A stretch of DNA of 64,000 nt, taken from contig NZ_LFIP02000009.1 in the NCBI RefSeq assembly GCF_001189235.2, positions 186,001 through 250,000 of the forward strand, given 5' to 3'. Below, in pieces: positions 1 through 7,657 of this stretch. This stretch comes from Bradyrhizobium embrapense. GTDB taxonomy: Bacteria > Pseudomonadota > Alphaproteobacteria > Rhizobiales > Xanthobacteraceae. Each line of letters starts with the position of its first letter. Position 1 is the stretch's first letter. A program made the position numbers and the translations under genes. A model generated the notes under the pieces. The model saw only the letters and a list, made by a program, of their open reading frames with translations. It made no database searches and had not been told where the DNA came from.

Positions 1-1
1 C

Positions 2-214
2 CGGCTGATGACGCGCGAGGAGGCTGCCGCGATCGGCGTGCCGGTCCTGATCGCGGTCGGCAGCAAGGACGAGATCGCGGGCTCGGCATCAGCGCTCGGC
101 CGGATCATTCCGGGATCGCAGGTGCTCGACATTCCGAACCGCGACCACATGCGGGCGGTCGGTGACAAGGTCTACAAGACCGGCGTCATCGACTTCCTGT
201 CGCGACGAAAATAG
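2..214 (+). CDS. Alpha/beta hydrolase, C-terminal end (partial)
   Basis: The reading frame is open from the left edge, so the gene begins upstream and only about 70 C-terminal residues are visible. They match the end of an alpha/beta-hydrolase fold: a strand with IGVPVLIAVGSKDEIAG, which carries the acidic residue of the triad, and PNRDHMRAVGDK, where the His is the expected catalytic His. The protein ends in FLSRRK. The substrate cannot be inferred. The last 126 bases overlap the 3' end of the convergent membrane-protein gene. An internal ATG lies at 8 but would remove most of the fold, so it is not the true start. Confidence 0.75.
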   Translation, partial: RLMTREEAAAIGVPVLIAVGSKDEIAGSASALGRIIPGSQVLDIPNRDHMRAVGDKVYKTGVIDFLSRRK

Positions 215-1609
215 CTCGTCGGCATCGTCCGTGGCGAAGGCGCGGGCGGCTGCGATCAGCACCACGAAGGTCGCAACCCACACCATGCGCGCGCCGTAGC
301 GGTCGTGCGGCCCCGAGATCACGCCGCAGACGACGGCATTGCCGAGCAGAGCGAGCGTCACCGTGCCCGCCAGCAGCGTCAGATCGTCGAGCCGCCGCTG
401 CCACAGTCCGCGGCCGAACAGGATTACGACCAGCAGCATCGAGGCGAACGCGACCGGCACGTGGATGCGATTGATTGCGGTGAAGTCGAGGCGCCACCGC
501 TGTTGCCGCGCGGCGCGCATCGGCGCGACTTGCTTCGGAATATAGCGTTCGATGATGCCGTAGGTGTGCGGGATCCAGCCCGAGGAGCCTTCTCCGGTCG
601 CGACATGCATCAGCTGGTCGGCGGTTGCTTTCAGCGCCGCCTTGGCCTGCCATGTCGGATATTCGGCGAGCGAGCGCACCACGATGTGGCCCATCTCGTC
701 ATTCAGTCCCTGAAAGCGGCCGAGCGTGTCGAACATGCTGTGGCCCCACAGGAAGTCGTCGGCGGTCGGCGGCAACTCGTCGCGATAGGGGCAGAGCTTC
801 AGGTCCTCCTTGGCGCAATGATCGCGCAGATATTGCGCGACGATGCCATCCTGCAGCATGCGGCCGAAGGCGACGCCATAGCCGCCCGGGGTCCAGGCCA
901 GCTGTCCCGACAGCGCGAGGTTCGCCGCCAGCAGCATCACGGCGCCGGTGACGATGGTCAGGCTGCCCTGCGCCAGCCCCGCGACAGAGAGGCGGCGGCC
1001 GAACCAGGGACGCAGCATCCAGCCGACGCAGCACAGGCCGAGCAGCACCGCGAGCGTCGCGCTGTGTGTGGCCGCGGAAAACGCGATGAATCCGAACAGC
1101 AGCGCCTTCTCCAGCGTCGAGATCCTGTCGCCGTGCAGGACGAGGACGTAGAGCGCGATCACCGCAAGGCCGGCAAAGATGTCGGTCAGCAGCATGCTGG
1201 CGAGCCAGGGCAGCGCGGTGGTTGCGATCAGCGCAAGGCTGATCGCGATCAGCCGAACCGGCCGGGCGAGCTGGAAAACGCGCAAAGTCAGCTGCAGGAT
1301 CCACAGCGTCGCCAGGGTCTGGATGCCGAGGTTGAGCCAGAAGCCCGACGTCTCACCGGCATGCAGGTAGATGCCGAACACCGTGGACCGGCTCGGCACC
1401 AGATAGCCCTCGTACCAGCGCGCCAGATAGCCGCCGGTATCCCACTGGAGCAGCGGGTAGCCGTTCCAGAAGGCAGGCGCGAGCAGGAGGAGGGGAATGG
1501 CAATGGTGGCGATCCAGACCGACCGTGCATCGGTCAGGCGCCCACGTAACGTCCGGGTGTTGATGGTATTTCCCCCTTTTATTGGAGCCGACCATGCCCA
1601 AAACCACAC
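89..1609 (-). CDS. Polytopic integral membrane protein, unknown function
   Basis: This is a 506-residue protein with many hydrophobic helices spread over about residues 30-240 and 385-455, separated by a polar loop (about 250-380) that contains two Cys residues in DHCAKEDLKLCPYRDE. The layout (WDTGGYLARWYEGYL near the first loop, then repeated helices) resembles the GT-C-like membrane proteins often annotated as hypothetical in Bradyrhizobium, but no catalytic motif could be assigned. The start is uncertain. The GTG at 1609 is the only standard in-frame start before the first helix, yet a strong purine-rich stretch lies only about 45 bases downstream. The 3' end runs 126 bases into the convergent hydrolase gene. 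Confidence 0.7.
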   Translation of the reverse strand: MWFWAWSAPIKGGNTINTRTLRGRLTDARSVWIATIAIPLLLLAPAFWNGYPLLQWDTGGYLARWYEGYLVPSRSTVFGIYLHAGETSGFWLNLGIQTLATLWILQLTLRVFQLARPVRLIAISLALIATTALPWLASMLLTDIFAGLAVIALYVLVLHGDRISTLEKALLFGFIAFSAATHSATLAVLLGLCCVGWMLRPWFGRRLSVAGLAQGSLTIVTGAVMLLAANLALSGQLAWTPGGYGVAFGRMLQDGIVAQYLRDHCAKEDLKLCPYRDELPPTADDFLWGHSMFDTLGRFQGLNDEMGHIVVRSLAEYPTWQAKAALKATADQLMHVATGEGSSGWIPHTYGIIERYIPKQVAPMRAARQQRWRLDFTAINRIHVPVAFASMLLVVILFGRGLWQRRLDDLTLLAGTVTLALLGNAVVCGVISGPHDRYGARMVWVATFVVLIAAARAFATDDADELFSSRQEVDDAGLVDLVTDRPHVVAVRNVEHLRSRNDPAER

Positions 1610-1793
1610 TGCGGACGAAATCCGCCAATAGTTGCAGAAGCACGGCTTGATTTCGGCGAAATCCCGACCAACTCCCCTAGACGTCGGCCCGGAAGGGCGT
1701 TCGGCTGGGGTTTACCGTACCGAGCCTTCCCGGGACGCGCTGGGTTCACCGTGCTATAACGCACATCAGAACAACCGAATTGCGAGAGCAGCC

Positions 1794-2621
1794 ATGGCAG
1801 TTCATCAGGTCAATCCGCAGGGGAGCAAGCTGGCGGCGCTCGATCCGATCTGGGATCGAATCCGCGGCGAGGCGGAAGACATCCTGCGGCGCGAGCCGGA
1901 GCTCGCATCCTTCATCTATGCCACCGTGCTGCATCATGAGCGCCTCGAGGATTCGGTGGTCCATCGCATTGCCGAGCGGCTCGATCACGCCGCGCTGTCG
2001 GGCGATCTGATCCGCCAGACCTATGGCGAGGCGTTGCGCGATGAGCCCGATATCGGCAACGCCTTCCGCGCCGATCTCGTCGCCGTCTACGACCGCGATC
2101 CCGCCACCTCGCGCTTCATCGATCCGTTGCTCTACTTCAAGGGCTTCCACGCGCTGCAGACCCATCGTCTCGCGCACTGGCTCCATCAAAAGGGCCGCAA
2201 GGATTTTGCCTTCTACCTGCAGAGCCGCTCGTCGGCGGTGTTCCAGACCGACATCAATCCGGCAGCCAGGATCGGCCGCGGCATCTTCCTCGACCACGCC
2301 ACCGGTTTCGTCTGCGGCGAGACCGCCGTCATCGACGACGATGTCTCGATCCTGCATGGCGTCACGCTCGGCGGCACCGGCAAGGAGAACGAGGATCGCC
2401 ATCCGAAGATCCGCCACGGCGTGCTGATCGGCGCCGGCGCCAAGATCCTCGGCAATATCGAGATTGGTCATTGCGCGCGCATCGCGGCGGGCTCCGTCGT
2501 GGTCAAGCCCGTGCCGCACAACGTCACGGTCGCAGGCGTGCCGGCGAAAATCGTCGGCGAAGCCGGCTGTGCCGAGCCGTCGCGCACCATGGATCAGATG
2601 CTCAACGCGATCGGGCTTTGA
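1794..2621 (+). CDS. cysE: Serine O-acetyltransferase (CysE)
   Basis: CysE transfers acetyl from acetyl-CoA to L-serine, giving O-acetylserine for cysteine synthesis in the cytoplasm. The 275-residue protein has the helical N-terminal domain followed by a left-handed beta-helix. DHATGFVCGE (His about 168) and SILHGVTLGGTGK (His about 188) are the family's catalytic and binding motifs. The hexapeptide repeats end in AGVPAKIVG. The ATG at 1794 starts the standard N-terminus (MAVHQVNPQ). The frame stays open 54 codons further upstream, but that part does not look like CysE. The length is normal for the rhizobial enzyme. The DUF3126 gene follows 138 bases downstream, a common pairing in Rhizobiales. 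Confidence 0.95.
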   Translation: MAVHQVNPQGSKLAALDPIWDRIRGEAEDILRREPELASFIYATVLHHERLEDSVVHRIAERLDHAALSGDLIRQTYGEALRDEPDIGNAFRADLVAVYDRDPATSRFIDPLLYFKGFHALQTHRLAHWLHQKGRKDFAFYLQSRSSAVFQTDINPAARIGRGIFLDHATGFVCGETAVIDDDVSILHGVTLGGTGKENEDRHPKIRHGVLIGAGAKILGNIEIGHCARIAAGSVVVKPVPHNVTVAGVPAKIVGEAGCAEPSRTMDQMLNAIGL

Positions 2622-2759
2622 TTTCATTCGCTTTCTGATCGGCGCGGCGCTTTTGCGTGTGCGCAACATCGCGTCGCCAAAGCCTGAAAAGGCGCTGGCG
2701 ATCTTTGCCGTCTCGTCCTAAAACTCCCCCGAAAATCATCGACCCGATTGGAGACGGCT

Positions 2760-2978
2760 GTGGACGTACAGGAAGTCAGGAAGCTCGACGCGTATCTCAA
2801 ACGCGTGTTCAGCAATCCCAAGATCCGCGTGGTGCCGCGGCCAAAGAAGGACGACTCGGCCGAGGTCTATATCGGCGAGGAGTTCATCGGCGTGCTGTTC
2901 GTCGACGACGAGGACGATGATCGCTCGTTCCAGTTCCAGATGGCCATCCTGGAAGAAGATCTGGGCGAGCAGGGCTGA
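2760..2978 (+). CDS. DUF3126 family protein
   Basis: This is a 72-residue acidic soluble protein (MDVQEVRKLDAYLKRVF to LEEDLGEQG). It is recognised as the small DUF3126 family found next to cysE in Rhizobiales; no function is known. The GTG at 2760 is chosen because GGAG lies six bases upstream and the N-terminus then matches the family. An in-frame TTG at 2748 would add four residues. The body has one short helix followed by a beta-rich stretch with RVVPRPKKDDSAEVYIGEEFIGVLF. The cluster of seven acidic residues in VDDEDDDRS is notable. It may be cotranscribed with cysE. Confidence 0.85.
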   Translation: MDVQEVRKLDAYLKRVFSNPKIRVVPRPKKDDSAEVYIGEEFIGVLFVDDEDDDRSFQFQMAILEEDLGEQG

Positions 2979-2990
2979 ACGGCCTCAAGG

Positions 2991-3039
2991 CCGTCGTTGC
3001 GAGGAACCCGTGGAGCGCGTCGCTCCGGCGCAATGACGG
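2991..3039. repeat. Extragenic palindrome
   Basis: The left arm CCGTCGTTGCG (2991-3001) and right arm CGCAATGACGG (3029-3039) are complementary apart from one position and flank a 27-base centre. It sits between the convergent DUF3126 gene and the gene ending at 3042. This matches a repeat family common between Bradyrhizobium genes, and it could also act as a bidirectional terminator. Confidence 0.7.
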
Positions 3040-3041
3040 CG

Positions 3042-3752
3042 TTACCCCTTCGCGCTGTGCATCTGCGTGGAGAGACGGTTCATCGCGGTGCCGATGTCGC
3101 GCCATTGCGCCAGCCAGCTGCGCGGAAAGCGGAAGGTCAGGTCGGCGCCCTCGATGCGCTGCTCACTCAGACACATGCCGGGCGTCGAGGTATCGCGCGT
3201 GCAGCGCGCGATCAGCTGCGGCTCGGTCGCGGTGAACAAATCCTCGCCGCCGTAGGGCGTGCCGTCGCGGAACGCGCGCGCCGTCAGGCCGTCATCGGTG
3301 TTCGCGCGTTCGTCGAGATAGCGCGGATAGATGGTGCGCAGGCGCATGTCCGGCGCGAGTGAATCATGGTGTGCGGCGATCGACACGAATATCCTGTCGA
3401 TCGGCTGCACCTTGTCCTCGACCGTTTCGGCGCTGTAGTGCTTGGGCGCGGCAGGCGCCTCCAGCGACGGATAGAGGAAGCTGAGGTCGACACGCTCCTG
3501 CGGTCCGGAGTGGCGCTGGATCTTCATGCGCACCGCCATGGTCGGGACGTTGAACAGCGTGCCGCCGACGCTCACCGGCAGCCGCGACGGATCGCTCGGT
3601 GGGACGGTCGTATAGGTCGGCCACAGCAGATAGGCGACGAGCGCAATCGCACCGGCCGCGATGACCGCGGAGGCGATGATCGGAACCAGATGCGCGCGCG
3701 GATTGCGGCGGGTGTCGCGGGCGAGATGCTGGGCAGTCGAGAGGAGCGTCAT
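3042..3752 (-). CDS. Single-pass membrane protein, unknown function
   Basis: This 236-residue protein has a basic N-terminus, one transmembrane helix at about residues 24-44 (IIASAVIAAGAIALVAYLLW) and a large C-terminal domain that is probably periplasmic. The soluble part contains two Cys (RCTRDTSTPGMC) about 12 residues apart that could form a disulfide. The alternation of hydrophobic and charged residues suggests a mainly beta domain. I do not recognise the family. It is transcribed away from the gene at 3973, leaving about 220 bases between them that may hold both promoters. Confidence 0.7.
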   Translation of the reverse strand: MTLLSTAQHLARDTRRNPRAHLVPIIASAVIAAGAIALVAYLLWPTYTTVPPSDPSRLPVSVGGTLFNVPTMAVRMKIQRHSGPQERVDLSFLYPSLEAPAAPKHYSAETVEDKVQPIDRIFVSIAAHHDSLAPDMRLRTIYPRYLDERANTDDGLTARAFRDGTPYGGEDLFTATEPQLIARCTRDTSTPGMCLSEQRIEGADLTFRFPRSWLAQWRDIGTAMNRLSTQMHSAKG

Positions 3753-3972
3753 GAGCTAAGGCAAAGAGCAGGTCAGGAGTGGCCGAATCACCTGTCGAAT
3801 ATGCCACGTGACGCGGAATTTCCGTACGATTCCAATGGAATCCCGAAGCGGATGGCCATGCGCAAACGCCGCGCCGGGCGCCGGCGGTTAACCTTTCCTT
3901 AAGGATGATGTGGCGGCCGGCCGCCAATTCTGCGAAGCAGGGTGAGTGGCCTGTTGCGTAGCGGAAGTCCCA

Positions 3973-4302
3973 ATGTCGCCCGATACCCTGAATTCGCTGT
4001 TCTCGCTCTTCATTGGCTTCGCGCTCGCCGGCGCATTGGCCAGCGGTTATCAGGCGATGGCGGAGCGTCCGGCCGGCTTCGGCCTGCTGCAGGAGGGCGT
4101 GGCGCCGAAGACTTTTGCCGCGGTCCCGTTTCTGGTCTTCGCCGCACCGTTCATCATCATGCGCAACACGCTGCGCGGTGCGCGCATCGAGCGCCGCCGG
4201 TTCGAGTTCGTGATGATGGCGACCGTCATCTCCGGCTTCTGGAGCCTGATGTCGGGCACCTTCTTCGTGATGACGCTACGCGCTGCCGGCGTGATCGGCT
4301 GA
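3973..4302 (+). CDS. Small multi-pass membrane protein, unknown function
   Basis: The predicted product is 109 residues with about three hydrophobic helices: LFSLFIGFALAGALASG, AAVPFLVFAAPFIIM and FVMMATVISGFWSLMSG. A short basic loop (RGARIERRR) separates the second and third. The ATG at 3973 (MSPDTLNS) has GGAAG six bases upstream. The frame is open nine codons further, but that extension (MACCVAEVP) has no ribosome site. No family was recognised. It is followed after about 110 bases by the gamma-carbonic anhydrase gene on the same strand. Confidence 0.7.
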   Translation: MSPDTLNSLFSLFIGFALAGALASGYQAMAERPAGFGLLQEGVAPKTFAAVPFLVFAAPFIIMRNTLRGARIERRRFEFVMMATVISGFWSLMSGTFFVMTLRAAGVIG

Positions 4303-4411
4303 TTGGATCGTGATCCGCGCCGGATCCTGATCCGTGTCCGGATCATGACTGCACTTGCTTGAAACCAAGTCGTCCGCTGTGCCAAGGTCGCCCTAGTCCA
4401 AGGAGACCTTC

Positions 4412-4942
4412 ATGGCGATCTACGAACTCGACGGGCAGGGCCCCGATCTTCCCGCCGATGGCAGCTTCTTCATCGCCGACAGTGCGGTTGTGATCGGCAA
4501 GGTGCGCCTCAAATCCGCGGCGAGCGTCTGGTTCGGCGCCGTGCTGCGCGGCGACAATGAGTGGATCGAGATCGGCGAAGGCTCCAACGTCCAGGACAAT
4601 TCGACCCTGCATGTCGATCCCGGCTTTCCGCTGACCATCGGCAACAACGTCACCATCGGCCACAATGCGATCGTGCACGGCTGCACGCTGGAAGACGGCG
4701 TGCTGATCGGGATGGGATCGATCGTGATGAATGGCGCGCGCATCCGGCGCGGCAGCGTCGTCGGCGCCGGCTCCGTGATCACCGAGGGCAAGGAGTTTCC
4801 GGAAAACTCCCTGATCATCGGTGCGCCCGCGCGCGTGGTGCGCACGCTGGACGCCGCGCAGGCGGAGGCGTTGTCGCGGCCGGCGAAGTCCTATGCGATC
4901 CGGGGCCCGCAGTACAAAGCCGGGCTGAAGAAGATCGGCTGA
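4412..4942 (+). CDS. Gamma-carbonic anhydrase family protein
   Basis: This is a left-handed beta-helix protein of the YrdA/PaaY type, 176 residues, which would act as a homotrimer with metal sites between subunits. The three metal-binding His residues of the family are present: His67 in STLHVD, His84 in TIGHNA and His89 in IVHG. The core follows the hexapeptide-repeat pattern (VIGKV, VWFGAVLRGD, IGEGSNVQD, VLIGMGS, GAGSVI), and a C-terminal helix follows APARVVR. An AAGGAG site precedes the ATG. Carbonic anhydrase or thioesterase-like activity is possible; paralogues in this family are often inactive. It converges with the small RHH-like gene four bases downstream. Confidence 0.9.
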   Translation: MAIYELDGQGPDLPADGSFFIADSAVVIGKVRLKSAASVWFGAVLRGDNEWIEIGEGSNVQDNSTLHVDPGFPLTIGNNVTIGHNAIVHGCTLEDGVLIGMGSIVMNGARIRRGSVVGAGSVITEGKEFPENSLIIGAPARVVRTLDAAQAEALSRPAKSYAIRGPQYKAGLKKIG

Positions 4943-4946
4943 AGCC

Positions 4947-5201
4947 TCAGCGCTTCCGGCCCTGCTTGCGTGTGCCCTTCGGCGTTGCGGGGGCTTGCTT
5001 TGCCGCCTCCCGCGGTCTCGCTGCTTCCTGAAGTCTTGCGCTCTTGCGCAGCGCATCCTTCAGGTCGATCGGAATACCGTGCTTCTTGAGGAGGTCGGCG
5101 AAGGCCTCGTCCGCGAGTTCCTGCAACGTTGCCATCCGGTCGCGGCCAAGCTGCTTCAGCTTGTCGGCGGTATCGTCGTCAAACTCGATCAGCTTGCGCA
5201 A
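4947..5201 (-). CDS. Small ribbon-helix-helix-like protein
   Basis: The product is 84 residues if the TTG at 5201 is used. GGGAG lies eight bases upstream of it and the protein then starts MRKLIEFDDDTADKL. An alternative start 25 codons earlier gives 109 residues with an unlikely N-terminus. The first 50 residues have the pattern of an RHH/Arc-type DNA-binding fold: a short strand LIEF followed by two helices (DDTADKLKQLGRD, TLQELADEAFADLLKKHG). The C-terminus is a basic Ala/Pro/Lys-rich tail. It may be a small regulator, or an antitoxin-like protein without a partner toxin next to it. Confidence 0.6.
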   Translation of the reverse strand: MRKLIEFDDDTADKLKQLGRDRMATLQELADEAFADLLKKHGIPIDLKDALRKSARLQEAARPREAAKQAPATPKGTRKQGRKR

Positions 5202-5288
5202 ATTGCATTGCTCCCAAACTGTATTGCCCCAACGCCTGTGGGAACCGGCGTATTGCGGACCCGTTGATGTCCGCAAGGGAGAACTGCC

Positions 5289-5600
5289 ATGGGCAAATTA
5301 TCCGTCACTGCTGCAGTCGCGACAATCGCCATTCTGCTGGCACCCGCTGTTACCATTGCCCAGGGCACTGGGAGCGGTACCGGGAGCGGCAGCCCCTCGT
5401 CAGCCAGCCCGGCATCGCCGCAAGCAACGTCGCCGCCGCCCGGTACCAACAGCGCCGGCACCGCGCAATCCTCCGGCCGGCTGAACGCCGGCGAGGGCGT
5501 CACCACCGGCGCGGCGTCGAACGAAAGCGTCGACAAGGCGATCGCCGACGAGAACAGGACAGTCGACAGCCGCGTCAAGGGCATCTGCCGCGGCTGTTAA
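5289..5600 (+). CDS. Small exported Gly/Ser/Pro-rich protein
   Basis: This 103-residue protein has a clear Sec signal peptide (MGKLSVTAAVATIAILLAPAVTIAQ) with likely cleavage after AQ at about residue 25. The mature part is low-complexity (GTGSGTGSGSPSS to PPPGTNSAGTAQSS) and ends in a more conserved-looking segment, NESVDKAIADENRTVDSRVKGICRGC, with two C-terminal Cys residues. GGGAG lies upstream of the ATG. Proteins of this style are common in Bradyrhizobium and have no assigned function. It is divergent from the RHH-like gene, with about 90 bases between them. Confidence 0.65.
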   Translation: MGKLSVTAAVATIAILLAPAVTIAQGTGSGTGSGSPSSASPASPQATSPPPGTNSAGTAQSSGRLNAGEGVTTGAASNESVDKAIADENRTVDSRVKGICRGC

Positions 5601-5754
5601 CTTTTCGCGGCTGCATCTTGATGAACGCGGGTCGCGCAGAAGTGAGCGTGACATGAGCGCGCGGCCGAAGCCGCGGTCCTACATTGAGTTAGCATGCGCG
5701 GGACGCGGCGGAGGAGGCTTGCAAAGAAAAGCCTTGAAGAGAGGAGTACGGGTG

Positions 5755-6243
5755 ATGTTGCGTAAAACGATGATTGCCTTGCTGGCGACGGCATCGGTCG
5801 GCCTGTTCACGACCGCCGCTGCGTCGGCGCGAGGTGGTTTTGGTGGGGGCGGCTTTCACGGCGGTGGCGGCTTTGGCGGCTTCCACGGTGGCGGCGGCGC
5901 TTTCCGCGCCATGGGCGCGGGCGGTGGCTTCCGGTCGGCTGCGATCGGCGGCGGCTGGCATGGTGGAGGTTGGCACGGAGGAGGGTGGCACGGCGGAGGC
6001 TGGCATCGGCGCGGCTGGGGCTGGGGCTATCCGTTCGCGGCGGCCGCGATCGGCTTCGGCCTGGGCTATGGCGCCTACGATTACTATGACGGCTACTATG
6101 GCAATCCGTACTACGCCGGTTACGGCTATGACGACGGGTATGGCTACGGCTATGGATATGGTGATGGCGGCTGCTACGTCGTGCGCCGTCGCATGCTGAC
6201 GCCGTATGGCTGGCAGGTGCGACCGGTGCAAGTCTGCAACTGA
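5755..6243 (+). CDS. Exported Gly/Tyr/His-rich protein
   Basis: The 162-residue product begins with a Sec signal peptide (MLRKTMIALLATASVGLFTTAAASA), followed by a Gly-rich region with GGFGGGGFHGGGG, then WHGGG units repeated in tandem, then a tyrosine-rich stretch (YDYYDGYYGNPYYAGYGYDDGYGYGYGYG). The C-terminus (CYVVRRRMLTPYGWQVRPVQVCN) has two Cys that may pair. GAGGAG about eight bases before the ATG at 5755 fixes the start. The repetitive composition suggests an envelope or surface structural protein; no enzymatic function is implied. The C-terminal RR..TPYGW.VR.V.VC pattern recurs in many small rhizobial exported proteins. Confidence 0.7.
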   Translation: MLRKTMIALLATASVGLFTTAAASARGGFGGGGFHGGGGFGGFHGGGGAFRAMGAGGGFRSAAIGGGWHGGGWHGGGWHGGGWHRRGWGWGYPFAAAAIGFGLGYGAYDYYDGYYGNPYYAGYGYDDGYGYGYGYGDGGCYVVRRRMLTPYGWQVRPVQVCN

Positions 6244-6439
6244 GACATCTGCCGACGCATGGCCGGTCCATTGGATCGCCATGCTGATGATGTTGGAGTG
6301 ATCGGTGCGGCCTCGGTGTCATGATGCCGGGGCCGTCGCGCATGCAGCTTGCAGTGCATCGCGGCGGTGAGTGCGTGAACGCCTTGCGAAAGCAAATGAT
6401 CCGGCTGCAATTGGAGCTGGGCCCCAGAGGACCTCAGAG

Positions 6440-6589
6440 ATGTTGACCATTCCTGATCTGACATTGCTGTTCATGGTCGTTGTTTCGGGCCTCGCCACCG
6501 CATTCGTTTATTTGCTCCACGAGCTCGAGCCGAAGCTTGCGCGGCTGCGACAGCGAGGCAATCGCGACATGCGCGAGCGCACCAGGTAG
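6440..6589 (+). CDS. Small single-pass membrane protein
   Basis: This 49-residue frame begins MLTIPDLTLLFMVVVSGLATAF, so it has one transmembrane helix at about residues 5-27, followed by a basic, Arg-rich cytoplasmic tail ending in RERTR. The ATG at 6440 is preferred because an upstream extension to 6371 adds unstructured residues. The ribosome site is weak (CAGAG close to the ATG). No family was recognised. A chance open frame cannot be excluded. Confidence 0.4.
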   Translation: MLTIPDLTLLFMVVVSGLATAFVYLLHELEPKLARLRQRGNRDMRERTR

Positions 6590-6749
6590 GCGGCAACGCG
6601 GATTGCTGCGGCTTAGGCCGCGGCGATGTTTTGCGTGATGTGCGTCGTGAGGTGGCGAGCGGAAGCCGGCTTGCAGACCTCTCGCGCTTGAGGCCGCTCT
6701 CGATTCCGAAGTCAGATGCTTCGGTCCGGAGAGCGGGGTTCACAGCCTC

Positions 6750-6792
6750 AAAAAAACAAGGCCGTCGACGTAGTATACCGTCAACGACCTTG
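6750..6792 (-). terminator. Intrinsic terminator, minus strand
   Basis: Arms at 6757-6770 and 6779-6792 pair over 14 bases when read on the minus strand, with two G-U pairs and an 8-base loop. They are followed on that strand by seven T residues (A run at 6750-6756). It lies about 225 bases beyond the stop of the coiled-coil gene at 7018, so it may end that transcript or a separate small RNA. Confidence 0.7.
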
Positions 6793-6862
6793 CCAGCCCC
6801 GGATATTGAAATCGGCTCACGCCATCCGGTGATTAAGGATGACTCGGATTCCAACTCGGATA

Positions 6863-6878
6863 TGTGAACCAGTTCACA
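6863..6878. promoter_or_regulatory. Palindromic operator-like site
   Basis: TGTGAAC and GTTCACA form a perfect inverted repeat around the central CA. The site lies in a gene-free stretch about 70 bases before the minus-strand terminator. The architecture suits a dimeric repressor or activator, but the cognate protein is unknown. Confidence 0.4.
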
Positions 6879-7017
6879 AAGTCCGGATTAATTCACCCTA
6901 ACGGGCACTTATGCGGGCTGTCGCCGGCAGGCCTGGAGCTCGGAAATTCCATTAACATACTGATTTCGTTATAGATTTGACGAATTTTGGTAGCGGGGCC
7001 GAAGCATCTTTCGGTCG

Positions 7018-7527
7018 TCAACCGCGCGACCCGTGACGCTTCCGGTTGGCGCTCCGGGTGGCCTTCGAGCGCTTGCGCGGCTCGGGCTCGGCGGCCGGCT
7101 CGTTGGCCTGCGCGCTCGCGAGCGACTGGCGGAGGCCCTCGACCTGCTCGGTCAGGGCTGCGACCTGGTCGGAGAGCTTCTTGGTGTCGGCCTGCTGCGC
7201 AGCGAACTGCTTGCGAATGCTCAGCACCTGGTCTTGCACTTCCTGCAACTGGTCGATGGATTCCTGCTGGGTCACCTCCATGCCCTTGGTCTTTTCCACC
7301 AGGGCCTCGGAGACCTGTGCTGTCCGCGCCTGCAATTGACGGACGGCGACCATCCGATCGGTCTCCGGCACGCCGCCGCTGAAGGCCCGCCACAGCGCGA
7401 TCGAGCCGATCCCGAACAGCACGAGCACCAGCGCCACCGCGCCGATCGCGATCGGCTGCACGCCAGTCAGGCTGCCAGTTTGCGAATTCCGGGGGGCAAG
7501 TTCGACCATGCGACCAGAACCGGACAT
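7018..7527 (-). CDS. Membrane-anchored coiled-coil protein
   Basis: The product is about 169 residues. After a short N-terminus (MSGSGRMVELAPRNS) there is one transmembrane helix (IAIGAVALVLVLFGIGSIALW, about residues 26-46). A long coiled coil then runs over about residues 60-140, with heptad-like repeats rich in Gln, Leu and Val (QLQEVQDQVLSIRKQFAAQQ, LSDQVAALTEQVEGLRQSL). The tail is strongly basic (RKRSKATRSANRKRHGSRG). The start could be the ATG at 7527, 7509 or 7551; none has a strong ribosome site. The family is not recognised. The shape resembles a periplasmic scaffold or tether. Confidence 0.65.
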   Translation of the reverse strand: MSGSGRMVELAPRNSQTGSLTGVQPIAIGAVALVLVLFGIGSIALWRAFSGGVPETDRMVAVRQLQARTAQVSEALVEKTKGMEVTQQESIDQLQEVQDQVLSIRKQFAAQQADTKKLSDQVAALTEQVEGLRQSLASAQANEPAAEPEPRKRSKATRSANRKRHGSRG

Positions 7528-7657
7528 CAATTGAAAGATTTCGAATAGCACAACCGCGACGCGGGCAAAACCCCCGGAAATTCAAGCAGGTGGCGCGGGG
7601 AGTGCAAAACTTGCCGCGCCGGTGCCTCAAAACGGGACTGTCCGGCGCATCCGGACC

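Larger units (their letters stand above)
6590..7017. other. 428-base intergenic region
   Basis: No convincing protein gene is seen. The region holds an intrinsic terminator on the minus strand (6750-6792) and a 16-base palindrome (6863-6878), described separately. The sequence 6880-7010 is clearly less GC-rich than the flanking genes. Confidence 0.6.

Noticed and set aside
305..1549. Long open frame (414 codons) on the plus strand.
   Set aside because: It is exactly antisense to the large membrane-protein gene, is rich in Arg/Gln/His as GC-rich shadow frames are, and has no family signal.
5840..6010. Short tandem repeats of GGTGG/TGGCA type, considered as a repeat array or CRISPR.
   Set aside because: They are in-frame codon repeats encoding Gly- and WHGGG-rich protein; there are no unique spacers.
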